A stretch of 64,000 bases of DNA from Suillus spraguei (taxonomy: Eukaryota; Basidiomycota; Agaricomycetes; Boletales; Suillaceae). Shown one piece after another: positions 55,095 to 64,000 of the stretch. The stretch is from the NCBI GenBank assembly GCA_016800925.1, contig JABCPU010000031.1, positions 62,001 to 126,000 on the forward strand. The letters are read 5' to 3'. The position numbers and the translations under genes were made by a program. Each line of letters opens with the position of its first letter. The first letter of the stretch is position 1. Under the pieces are notes generated by a model. It was not told where the DNA came from. It ran no database searches and saw nothing but the letters and a program-made list of their open reading frames with translations.

Positions 55095-55280
55095 CCATAT
55101 ATCTTAAGTGCCAAACCCTGAACCCCGGGACCCTGGACTCGGGACTCATCACCATGTGAAAGATATTGATCCACATATTTGATGTGCTAAACCCCAAACT
55201 CCGGCACCTGGGAGTTAGAACAATGTGAGGCAATACAAAGATATTGATTGACACATGTTGAGTGCCGAACCCTGAACTCC
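55095..55280. repeat. Two inverted units of the 26510-26980 satellite
   Basis: GTGCCAAACCCTGAACCCCGG, GACTCGGGACTCATC and GTGAAAGATATTGATCCACA are the reverse of the GAGTCCCGAG / TCTTTCAC units at 26510-26980. Links the two transposon-gene clusters. Confidence 0.78.
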
Positions 55281-56511
55281 GGTGTAAAGATACAACCTAG
55301 CTTGGGCTGTAGATAAACCACTGCCTAAACTAGTATGTTAGTCTTGCGCTCCATCTAGTCTGCTTCACTTGTAAGAACAAGAGTGTTTGACCCTAAAGGA
55401 GGATGCCTATTTAGTATAGTCAAGTTCGAGTCTAACTTATTTGCGAAACAAGCGTCTGAGTCAGCGGTAGGTTGCCGCGGTCAGCGATGATACCGCCGGA
55501 ACTAGCGTCGTGCGCTGCAGTGCTACCGTTGTCGAGATAAAGTCAGTAACAGTTGGTCTAGCGAGCGATGTCAAGCGGTGGCCTCAGCGGTAAACGGTAA
55601 GGTTGCGAGTGGTGCAAAGAAACAGTAAAGAAGTCCGTGGTACTTTCAGTGGTAAAGTAGCGGAGCGTGAGAAGTTCAGTCAAAAGTAACAATCAAAAGT
55701 CCAGCGGTATGCCAGCGGTAACGGAGAACGAGCGTGGTGTATTAACAAGCGATAAGGGAACTTTAAAGACTACGTCCACTACTGGGGTTGATCCAGAGCT
55801 AGACAATAATCCTGACCTATAGTACGTGCAATGGTGTAAAATCAGGTGCTCTATCGTGTGGGGTACGCGGTGCTTATATCCTAATTGTATGTACTCGGAA
55901 TACTCTAGGCGAGATCAGTAGTGCTGGAGTGTAGTAACCGCCATAAGTAAACATAGCGCGAGCGCTGCGGCACGAGGCAACATGTAATAATGCTTGCCGT
56001 GGAATCAGTGATAATGAACGGGAAACAAACTACACACCAAATGGAGCTATGCGGACGCGGCAAGGACATGGAAGGACATCAGTTCATGGAACGAGGTGCG
56101 GCAGTTGGTATGGTGTGCGGTAAGCATGGGATGCTGCCAGTTACTGCTAGAGGGGTAAGAAGGCCATGGACTAGTGGTAACTCCTGTAGACGTGAGACAG
56201 GTGTCAAAATATGGGGTTTTAAGCCCAGCACCAATATGTTTGTTACATCTCCTAGGAACTTTAGAAACTGACCGTCCCCGGTCAACTATACCGCTGGTAA
56301 GGGACTTAGCAAGAATTCGAGCGATATCAAGATCACGTGATGGGACGCGTAAGCGGAATTTGCCGTGCGGACGTGGAATAGTGGACGCACCATGCTGTGA
56401 CTGTGGACAATGCAGCGGAGTGTGACGCGGTGTGGTCACAAAATTACCATTCCCTACAAAAAGGACCGTCTTGGACTTCTCCATTTTCTCCCATCTTTTC
56501 TTCATACCATC

Positions 56512-57800
56512 ATGTCGTCCTCGACTTTTACTTTTGACATCTCCACTCTTGCTGCTCCTGCTGCCACCGCGCAATCTGCGGCCCAGAAGAAACTCGCCAC
56601 CCTCCAGGACAAACTGGACGGGCTCATCTTAACGGCACTGGATGACAAGGAGGACCTGCTGGAGGAGAAGGAGATGTGGGTAAAGGCCTGGGAGCAGTTT
56701 TTTGATGCGTTCTCTTTCTTTCTTCTTCTGGCAGTATTGGTACTAACTTTTCTCTTAGCGTGATGTAGAAGAGTGCCGCCGCAAAGGTGTGGTACATGGC
56801 CTCAACCTGGGCTTGACGCCATCTGGAGATCACTGCAGCTGAAAAGGCCGCAGAGGAGAAGAAGAAGGCTGCCACGGCTCCAGTTGAGCCTGCGGTAGCT
56901 GACAAGGGGAAGAAGCGGGCCTTGGGAGAAAGAGGAGGAGGAGGAAGCGCCTGGCCTAAGAAGGTAGTGCAACCTTCTTCACTGAAGTCAATGGAGGTGT
57001 CGATAGCGCAGCCGCCTGTGAGTTTATCTTTCTTCCTTTTGACTTAGCCTTTACTGATTTCTTTTTAGCCTAAGACTGCCCGCATGCGCGCTGGGAACCC
57101 GCGGCATGCCACCAAGTGTGACACATGCGCCAAGGGGGATCACATTTGTACCAGTGAGGAGGGCAAGGTCTGCGACCATTGCCGCAAGTTCAAGCATAGG
57201 TGTTCGCACAACACCGGTGAGTCTTTGCTCTTTTCTTGACTTAACTTTGCACTAACTCATTTTGTCTTTTAGTTCGTTGCAAGAGGGTACGTCCCATGGC
57301 AAAGACGCCGCCAGTGGTCGCTGCTGCCCGGCAGCTCTAAGGATGCCGCCGCGGCTAAATCCAAGAAACCGGATGAAGTTATTGAGGTGACTGACGGTGA
57401 GCCAGCAGTGGTCGCCTCTCCCTCCCGCCCAGCAAAAATTGCTGGAAAGGCACAGTCCGTTGCAGTGGTGGAGGAAGAGTCTGAGGATAAAGCTGTCAAT
57501 GTGGTGCAGTGGCTTCAAGACTTGGAGGGGCAGAACTTGGACTTCCTGATGGCAGCACAGCTAGAAGAGGCCCAAGCGCGCTTTCATGCAGATGGAGGGG
57601 ATGATGAGGGAGTTGGCGGGGAATATGAACTTTCTCCGCGGTTGTATGAACTGCCACAAAAAGAGGCGCCGCTTACAGTAGATACTTCTTTCTTCTCTTC
57701 TGTACTTGTACCTTTGCTTCTGTACCATAGACTTTGTACTTATATAATAGTTACCGCAATGATAGGGGTCCTGGCGGCTCCAGAAAAAAATGCAGTGTGA
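56512..57800 (+). pseudogene. Antisense Zn2Cys6-type gene carried inside the LTR element
   Basis: Plus strand, opposite to the element. It starts MSSSTFTFDISTLAAPAATA with a helical segment (KKLATLQDKLDGLILTALDD). Introns of ~50 nt follow (about 57018-57068: GTGAGT...TTTTAG; about 57217-57272: GTGAGT...TTTTAG). The exon between them encodes CDTCAKGDHIC (CX2CX6C), seven residues, then CDHCRKFKHRC (CX2CX6C), the exact Zn2Cys6 spacing. Downstream is an acidic tail (DEVIEVTDGEPAVVASPSRP; VVQWLQDLEGQNLDFLMAAQ). Frame changes near 56830 and 57340 suggest decay or unmodelled introns. Introns survive because they are antisense to the element's own transcript. It resembles the gene at 52740-54840 in layout. 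Confidence 0.62.
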
Positions 57801-58251
57801 ACACCCTAAGTCCAAATGCCTCCATGTCCAAGTCCTAGCACCAGTCATAGTCCATTTGACGCCTAAGGTAAATGGTAACGTATAGTAAGCGCATGCTCGC
57901 GGTAAACAAAAACTGAACTGATACTGCAAGTCTGTTGTGAGGTTCCGCTCGTCTTGTTTTCTTCATTGCGCTGTCTTCATCTATGCCTGTGGTATTGCCG
58001 CTGCGGTAAGCTTTGGCGTGATATCTCCCATCTCAATCAATGGGCGTGGTGTGCTGCCTACGCATTAGAAGAAAAAGGTGTATAGTACTTTAGTGGTGCA
58101 CGGTATCCCTTGTCCAATCAATATAGTCCTTCGTACCGTAATAAAAGTCTGTGCGCTCGTTAGCGCTAAACATATGTAAGTGATGCCATGTGGGGGTGCG
58201 TTTTAAAGTGTGAAACTGATCGCCAGACGAAACCCGGGGTAAAACAGAGAC

Positions 58252-58724
58252 TGTTACAAACTGGGGTGGCATCACCAGCGACAGTGAAAAGACACAGGCA
58301 GTCTGCTGGGAAGTTCTACAATGTCCAGAAGAGGACAAGGTGAAAGTACAAGGAACGCATTCCGAGTAGATCAAGGGTTCGACCTCAAAGACAAGTCTAA
58401 GAGGTTCTACAAGAATAGAGACTAAGGCTAAGGAGTGCTTAGACTTAGAGACGATTCAAGACAACTTAGGTTGGAGACCTAAGCGAAGGATATTCCAGGT
58501 AAAACCCAGTAAGATTAAAGTAAAGTATACAAGCATAATACGATGTGCTTAAATAGGTCAATATGTGTGCACGGACCAAGAGAGTCGTGAGAATGTAAGT
58601 GCGTATCCAAAGAAGGAAGGCACTATAGTACAGATGCGTTGAGCATATGAGTCAGAGTCTCATTATGTAATATACAGGTAAAGGAGACAAAGAGAAAATA
58701 ACAGGAGTACGTACGATTGTAACA
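58252..58724 (-). mobile_element. Solo LTR-I inside the LTR-II element, TSD GAGAC
   Basis: A 473-bp LTR with the perfect duplication GAGAC at 58247-58251 and 58725-58729. Confidence 0.94.
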
Positions 58725-58885
58725 GAGACTGTCATATGTGTGCGGTATTCTTTTCTTTGTTTTTATGATCAAGTAACGAGGGTGGTATTAGTGAATGTTG
58801 GTGGCAGTAGGGTAAATGAATGATGCCGTTGGGGTTTCCGCTGGCAGGTATACGTGCTTGGGTTTTTGGCAGTTGACTTCTGGGG

Positions 58886-60055
58886 TTAGCTTTTTCTTCT
58901 GCAATGAAAACTGCGTGATCTGTGTTCGTACTGCCATAGCGCTATGCAAGCATGTGATGGCCTGCAGTACTGTGGGACAATAGTTGGTGGACAACTAGCG
59001 GGCGGTAGGCCGCGCTTCGTCATCTGCCGCAAGAACGTATGCCAGTAGTCGATAATAAACCTTCTAGCCACAGTAAGGCTAGGAACACAGTATGGTCTGG
59101 TAAGACCATCGTCTTGGCGTACTAACGCAGCGGTCAACACATGGCAGTAGGCACGTGCGGTCTGCGAGTTCAGCTGAATAGCTCCTGTGGTGAACGTTGC
59201 TTTAGCTGTCAGCGGTAAACGTGCAGTAACAGTCTGAGCAGTAAACGTTGCTTCTGTGGTATGCATCAGCACTTCTACTATACTATACCTTTCCAGCGAT
59301 ACTTCTATAGTTTCTTCTCTATCAGCGCTAGCAGTCTGCGGTACTTCATCTTGGGAGCATATATGCTCCATGACCGCCAAGAGTTCTGTCAGCAAAATGT
59401 CACTGCTAACCAAGTCAATTGCCGTTTTGTCTGTTTCTTCTAGTGAGCGGTGTGCATTGCTGTCGGTGCAAAACGTAGTGTCATCAGTGTAGCATGCTTC
59501 ATTCAGGGACAAACTTTCGTCGAGTGCTTGGACTGGGAGGGATGCCATATCCTCGCGCAGTAGTGCCGTGGGTAGCATAGTGCTGTCTGTGCTTGGTGCC
59601 ATTAGTGATTGCTGAATCGCCGGTGGTGTGGTATCTTCGAGCGGTGATGGTACTTGCTCTGCAGTAGTGATTTCCAATGCCATATCTTGTTGCGGTACGT
59701 TAGCGTCAGAGTGCTCAATAGCGTTTCCCTGATAGGGGTCTGCCAGCAGAGCGACTCCTCCAGTGGTAACTGTGCGGTTGAACGTAATAGGACCACATTC
59801 TGGGTACAAGTGCAAAATAGTGTTAGCAAAGTCTATGAAGCTGTTACCGTTGTGTTCGTCAAGACATTCCCATACTTCTGCTTCGTCAGGATCTGCGTAG
59901 CGTATAGCTGCCTTGATGCATGCTTTATCAGCGATGCCGGCTAAGTCTGCCAGCTCATCTACAGCAGTGAGGAACGTTAGCAATTCTCTTGGGTTGCCAT
60001 CGAAGTACGGTGCCGCTGCCGTGCGGCGCAGTGGCATGCAAAATCTGTCAGACAT
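58886..60055 (-). CDS. Gag-like protein of the LTR-II element
   Basis: An uninterrupted 389-codon frame starting MSDRFCMPLRRTAAAPYFDG about 110 bp inside the 5' LTR. The first ~95 residues (LLTFLTAVDELADLAGIADK; IKAAIRYADPDEAEVWECLD; FIDFANTILHLYPEC) match the N-terminal capsid-like part of fungal gypsy Gags (MPLRG..APYFDG..P, AAIRYA..DEAE.WE). The rest is Thr/Ser/Glu-rich without a zinc knuckle and ends SRSFHCRRKS. The intact frame in a pol-less element is notable. It could package the element RNA if an autonomous partner supplies Pol. Confidence 0.72.
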   Translation of the reverse strand: MSDRFCMPLRRTAAAPYFDGNPRELLTFLTAVDELADLAGIADKACIKAAIRYADPDEAEVWECLDEHNGNSFIDFANTILHLYPECGPITFNRTVTTGGVALLADPYQGNAIEHSDANVPQQDMALEITTAEQVPSPLEDTTPPAIQQSLMAPSTDSTMLPTALLREDMASLPVQALDESLSLNEACYTDDTTFCTDSNAHRSLEETDKTAIDLVSSDILLTELLAVMEHICSQDEVPQTASADREETIEVSLERYSIVEVLMHTTEATFTAQTVTARLPLTAKATFTTGAIQLNSQTARAYCHVLTAALVRQDDGLTRPYCVPSLTVARRFIIDYWHTFLRQMTKRGLPPASCPPTIVPQYCRPSHACIALWQYEHRSRSFHCRRKS

Positions 60056-60147
60056 TCTTATCAGTAGTGTCGCGGTGTGGTAATAACTGCGGTGACAATT
60101 GTTCGGTAAGCGATTGGGACAAGCACAAAACTATACCAAAGGACCCC

Positions 60148-60163
60148 CTCGTGGTGGGCTCCA
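60148..60163 (-). other. tRNA primer-binding site of the LTR-II element
   Basis: On the minus strand, after the LTR end TTTACA and two bases, comes TGGAGCCCACCACGAG. It is complementary to a tRNA 3' end reading CTCGTGGTGGGCTCCA. This fixes the element as minus-oriented. Confidence 0.75.
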
Positions 60164-61384
60164 GTTGTAAAGATACAACCTAGCTTGGGCTGTAGATAAA
60201 CCACTGCCTAAACTAGTATGTTAGTCTTGCGCTCCGTCTAGTCTGCTTCACTTGTAAGAACAAGAGTGTTCGACCCTAAAGGGGGATGCCTATTTAGTAT
60301 GGTCAAGTTCGAGTCTAACTTATTTGCGAAACAAGTGTCCGAGTCAGTGGTAAGTTGCCACGGTCAGCGATGATACCGCCAGAACTAGTGTCGTGTGTTG
60401 CGGTGCTACCATCGTCGAGATAAAGTCAGTAACAGTTGCGTCTAGCGAGCGATGTTGAGCGGTGGTCTCAGCAGTAGCGGTAAGGATGTGAGTGGTGCAA
60501 AGAAACAGTAAAGAAGTCCGCAGTACTTTCAGCGGTAAAGTAGTGGAGCATGAGAAGTTCAGTCAAAGTGACAATCAAAAGTCCAGCGGTATGCCGGCGG
60601 TAATGGAGAACGAGCGTGATATATTAACGAGCAATAAGGGAACTTTAAAGACTATGTCCACTACCGGGTTGATCCAGAGCTAGACAATAATCCTGACCTA
60701 TAGTACGTGCAATGGTGTAAAATCAGGTGCTCTATCATGTGGGGTACGCAGTGCTTATATCCTAATTCATATGTACTCGGAATACTCTAGGTGAGATCAG
60801 TAGCGCTGGAGTGTAGTAACCGCCGTAAGTAAACATAGTGCGAGGCGCTGCAGCATGAGGCAACATGTAATAACGCTTGCCGTGGAATCAGTGATAACGA
60901 ATGGGAAACAAACTACGCACCAAATGGAGCTATGCAGACGCGGCAAGGACATGGAAGGACATCGGTTCATGGAACGAGGTGCGGCAGTTGGTATGGTGTG
61001 CGGTAAGTGTGGGATGCTGCCAGTACTGCTAAAGGGGTAAGAAGGCCATGGACTAGTGGTAACTCCTGTAGACGTGAGACGAGTGTCAAAATATGGGGTT
61101 TTAAGCACAGCGCCAATATGTTTGTTACACTGGGTATCCAGAGTTCAGGAAATATCTAGTTTGAATCTCCAGTTTTGAGTTCCTGGTTTCGGGACTTGGC
61201 ACCCGGCACCCGGCACCTCAATTATCAATGAATGTCAGACATGGTGAATTCAGGTTTTCGTGCTTCAGGGTTTAGATTTTGGTGGTCGATGGTAGGTATA
61301 TGCACTCATAGGGTGCATGTATCATATGTGTTTGATTCTCTGGTGGCTACATCAGCTGTACGTCTTTATCATACATATCTAGGC

Positions 61385-61580
61385 CCACCCATATATGTAA
61401 TATATTTTACCTCGACCCATCCATCTATGTAAAATTCCCCCACGTCAGCAACACCTGTCTATGCAATCAATATTTTACTGCACCCTCAGCCCACCCATCT
61501 ATGTAAAATTCCCCCACGTCGGCCCACCTGTCTATGCAATAAATATTTTACTGCACCCTCGGCCCACCCGTATATGTAAT
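61385..61580. repeat. GGCCCACC-rich satellite, second array
   Basis: GGCCCACCCATATATGTAAT-type motifs and a 70-bp unit with AAAATTCCCCCACGTC occurring twice (about 61430 and 61507). Same vocabulary as 29225-29630. Confidence 0.75.
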
Positions 61581-61583
61581 ATT

Positions 61584-62398
61584 GTTAAGACCATACTCAA
61601 GGGGTGAAAGATCTGAAGGGCTTTGGCCTCAGTTCATGCACTGTGCCCCTTGTCCGAGTGATGCCCCTTATTTCAGAGAGGAGATATATGTCCGAAAATC
61701 TGGAAGGAGTTGCGTAGCGGATCCGGACGTCCGAAGGTTATCCGGAGCACGGGGATGGAAAGAGGACTAAGGCTAGCTTCAGAACGGATTCCTAACTAGA
61801 AACTGACAGAGGTAGACTATCTGAAGATAGAGTCGGAGATATAGACTATAGGAATCAATCCCAAGTCTCGGAAGATGACTTTGAGTGGAAAGTGACTCAA
61901 GTCCGAAGGAAGCGGAATGAGCAGAATCTAAGATGATATTCGAACTAAGGTTCTACAGAGATCTACAAGTGGTTTATATACAGTAAGTATCTAAGACGGA
62001 TAATCAATAAGTCTGGGACCGAGGGCTATGTACAAAGTGTAACGGAAGTCTATTAGTCAATGCACAGCGGATCAGTAAGCACGAATCGGAAATGAAACAC
62101 AGGTAATGGATCAGTGACACAGGAAGGAATTATACACAGCCGGAGTACCGGAAACAGGATGAGCGACGAAAGGAGATAGACGCAGTTATACACAAGGGAG
62201 ATAGAGTGCGAGAACCAAGCACATTCGGATGAGCGATCCGGACAGGATCTGTGGACCGGATGGAAATAGAATCGATCGGATCTGATCGGATATGGTTGGA
62301 TCTGGGATCAGAAGTATGGTATATGACAGAAAGGGGCACAGTGCATGAACTGAGGCCAAAGCCCTTCGGATCTTTCACCCTTTGAGTACAGTCTTAAC
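61584..62398. mobile_element. Non-autonomous TIR element, family T, copy 2
   Basis: 815 bp. Begins GTTAAGACCATACTCAAGGG and ends with the inverse GTTAAGACTGTACTCAAAGG. Relative to copy 1 (5327-6491) it lacks about 430 bp of the right half, so its right inverted repeat is only ~65 bp. Shared internal blocks include GATTGAGCAGAATCTAAGATG-like and GGATCTGTGGACC. It inserted beside the GGCCCACC array. Confidence 0.85.
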
Positions 62399-62468
62399 AC
62401 ATCTCCTTATAGCTTAGTCATATTCCCATGCCCACAGTAAAGCAATTACATGAAAATCCACAAACATT

Positions 62469-62492
62469 GGGACACTTTTTTGAGCCACTGTA
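62469..62492. repeat. Tc1-like terminal remnant
   Basis: GGACACTTTTTTGAGCCACTG followed by TA resembles the right terminus of the Tc1 element at 29648-31264 (ACAGTTTTTTGAGCCACTG, TA). The left part of that element is absent here. Confidence 0.55.
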
Positions 62493-62986
62493 TATCCTCA
62501 GTAAATAGGTGTTATATCACACCACTATGATTGATGTATCATCTTCCCACACATCATGCCATAAATCAGGATATATCACCTCCCTTCTACCATGACAGCA
62601 ATATAATACATCATAATGGCATTATTGCCTGCCACCCCATCTTACTGTGAAAGGTGTCCAATTGAATGCAAAATGGAGTGAGATCAGAGTAAACATACAC
62701 TATCGCAGGGAGCTGGAACTGTAGCACTGGGACACCAAAGACCTGTCAGAATGAGGGAAATGATATGATGAATACTCAATGATCCTATCATTTCAACGAC
62801 GAGCTGCAAGGCTACAGTGAGGATTACATAAGTTTAGGGTATTCTAGCATGCAAAATTGAAAATATAATATATCTGCAACTTTACTGCACTTCAACTTTC
62901 CTCTTCGTATCAAATGTATAACAGCTGTCCGATCGGGCTCGGACTCGAATCTGTTTGGAAAGCTCGTGGCGAGTTTGTACAGATAC
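62493..62986. other. Intergenic, nothing recognised
   Basis: AT-rich sequence without recognisable gene or repeat. Confidence 0.35.
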
Positions 62987-62988
62987 CA

Positions 62989-63261
62989 CATCAGGAAATT
63001 CACACATTCCTTGACGTGCCCTTATGCGGACTTATTTACACTTAACTGCCTTGGTGAAATTGAATCTACTTGTCCAAAATTTCAATGTGAATGAATTCAG
63101 AAAAAAAAAGTTGAGATATATTAATATACATGTTTTATTGTATTTCGCACTCAAAAAATATAAGATATGCCAGGTGAATGATGTGAGAGAGAGCAAACAA
63201 GTTTTGAGATAAGTGAGTTAAGCTGATTAAGCATGTTAAGGAATGTGTGAATTTCCTGATG
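62989..63261 (-). mobile_element. MITE family 1, copy C
   Basis: 273 bp. Ends CATCAGG...CCTGATG, same orientation as copy B and opposite to copy A. It is flanked by CA on both sides (62987-62988, 63262-63263) instead of TA, so the target differs or mutated. It lies about 0.66 kb upstream of the second protease gene. Confidence 0.9.
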
Positions 63262-63342
63262 CAGGAATGATCTGAAATTCTGAATGGCCTGCTTGCTATG
63301 TCGTAATGGTAACATGTTTTCTCAGGGTACTCAAAATGGTGC

Positions 63343-63490
63343 AGTCATTCCAAATACCTCTTCACAACATTATCATCCCTCAGGCTGTCGACCACTGTGA
63401 GTGTCTGTGGGAAAAGTTGTAGTTCAACGATGTTGTTCAAGTTGGCCTGGCGCTTCTTGTCACATGTCACACGAGCAAGTTTTGTGACGA
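63343..63490 (-). other. Short minus-strand open stretch, possible gene remnant
   Basis: Reads LVTKLARVTCDKKRQANLNN, then TLTVVDSLRDDNVVKRYLE and a stop, about 49 codons without a start. The composition looks protein-like but I do not recognise it. It ends where the duplicated segment begins. Confidence 0.3.
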
Positions 63491-64000
63491 GTCAGCAGTA
63501 GAGTCGACAACCGGGAGAACCTTGGACGTCGCTCTCCTTAGCAATGATCACTACACTAGCTTTAGCACTGACGCGGACGTTCGACCAAGGTGCATTCATA
63601 ATAGGTCAGCATCTCCATGTAAATGAACGTGAGGCAAGTCAATGCATTAATGGTGACATTTGAATTATGGGTAAACAGGCGAGTTGTAAATTCCTGCCAC
63701 ATGTATTGCCATATTTCAAAGCAAACCATCTCTTGTCACACTTTATCGGGGAGCCTAATTCTCTCACTCGTGGTGATTCGGATTGCAACTATCTCGTCAT
63801 CGCTTTTTCGAGCGGACGTTTCATACGTGGCTAATACCAAGGTGCCCGGCATTGCCATCATTGAATTCGCTAGCACATATATCATGGGCCACTGAGTATA
63901 ATGTTTCTTTCCAGTCAGCCATGTTCCCTGCTCCACTGTTAACACTTCTCCTAGTTTTGTCAATCACGGGATTGCCTGTTAAAGCGGCCAATTCCCCTAT
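63491..64000 (+). repeat. Right copy of the duplicated protease 5' segment
   Basis: Matches 2266-2760 in the same orientation with small differences, including a 10-bp insertion TTCGACCAAG near 63579. The TATA position reads TATATCA rather than TATATAA. Confidence 0.9.
63921..64000 (+). CDS. Second A1 aspartic-protease gene, first 26 codons only
   Basis: Starts MFPAPLLTLLLVLSITGLPV, the same signal peptide as the gene at 2664 with one Leu fewer and a few substitutions (SPIK to LPVK). It runs off the window, so its active-site motifs cannot be judged. Tandem-type paralogue in direct orientation about 61 kb away. Confidence 0.85.
   Translation, partial: MFPAPLLTLLLVLSITGLPVKAANSP

Larger units (their letters stand above)
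55283..61129 (-). mobile_element. Non-autonomous LTR retroelement (LTR-II family)
   Basis: LTRs at 55283-56247 (965 bp) and 60166-61129 (964 bp) begin TGTAAAGATACAACCTAGC and end TTTGTTACA. The flanks CCGG (55279-55282) and CTGG (61130-61133) fit a 4-bp duplication with one CpG change. The PBS on the minus strand places the 5' LTR on the right. The internal region (3.9 kb) holds a gag-like ORF and an antisense gene but no RT, RNase H or integrase. It also contains a solo LTR-I. Confidence 0.88.

Noticed and set aside
56512..56763. Hydrophobic run (FFLLLAVLVLTFLLA) as a membrane protein
   Set aside because: The hydrophobic end is a translated pyrimidine-rich intron (TTTCTTTCTTCTTCTGGCAG region).

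Overview
The window looks like a transposon-rich stretch of a filamentous basidiomycete genome (Agaricomycetes-like). The reasons are short spliceosomal introns of about 42-103 nt with GT..AG ends, a KDZ (Kyakuja-Dileera-Zisupton) transposase next to a TET/JBP-type dioxygenase gene, PIF/Harbinger, Tc1, Copia and chromovirus Ty3/gypsy elements, TATA-box promoters and a few ordinary fungal genes. I assign no species.

Layout. 1-2260: 5' end of a Copia gag (minus strand), a TA-flanked MITE, and a repeat with a tRNA-like tandem unit. 2266-4138: an A1-type aspartic-protease gene with five introns and altered catalytic motifs. Its promoter and first codons recur at 63491-64000, so a duplicated protease locus brackets the window. 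4507-6725: a PIF/Harbinger transposase relic split by a terminal-inverted-repeat element (5327-6491). 6801-7276: a solo LTR of the chromovirus family (LTR-I). 9959-18561: an island of host genes: a GH28 polygalacturonase (minus), DIB1/Dim1 of the U4/U6.U5 tri-snRNP (plus), and an AIF/AMID-like FAD oxidoreductase (plus). 19196-20839: an inverted copy of the 1446-2265 repeat with a nested MITE, then a second MITE type.

21302-29640 is a decayed KDZ-type element: a Copia scrap, a CxC/KDZ transposase broken by a solo LTR, an intact 246-aa gene of unknown function, satellites, and a TET/JBP-like 2OG-Fe(II) dioxygenase gene on the opposite strand. 29648-31264 is a nearly complete Tc1 element. 32290-36905 is a minus-strand Copia relic with a solo LTR of a second family (LTR-II, 4-bp target duplication) inside it, which itself contains a solo LTR-I. 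37113-55280 holds accessory-type transposon genes (an uncharacterised multi-exon gene, an acidic repeat protein, a Zn2Cys6/coiled-coil protein) split by a 12-kb composite chromovirus at 39260-51324.

That composite is flanked by a perfect AAACC duplication. It is best read as one element inserted into another, followed by LTR-LTR recombination. Both copies carry a third ORF with zinc knuckles after the integrase/chromodomain, and their stop codons are largely CGA-to-TGA changes. 55283-61129 is a non-autonomous LTR element (two ~965-bp LTR-IIs, a tRNA-type PBS, a gag-like ORF). Its 3' half carries an intron-containing Zn2Cys6 gene in antisense. 61584-62398 is a second copy of the element at 5327. 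62989-63261 is a third copy of the MITE. Most gene-sized open frames in the window belong to mobile elements; the intact host genes are the polygalacturonase, DIB1, the oxidoreductase and (as a frame) the protease.
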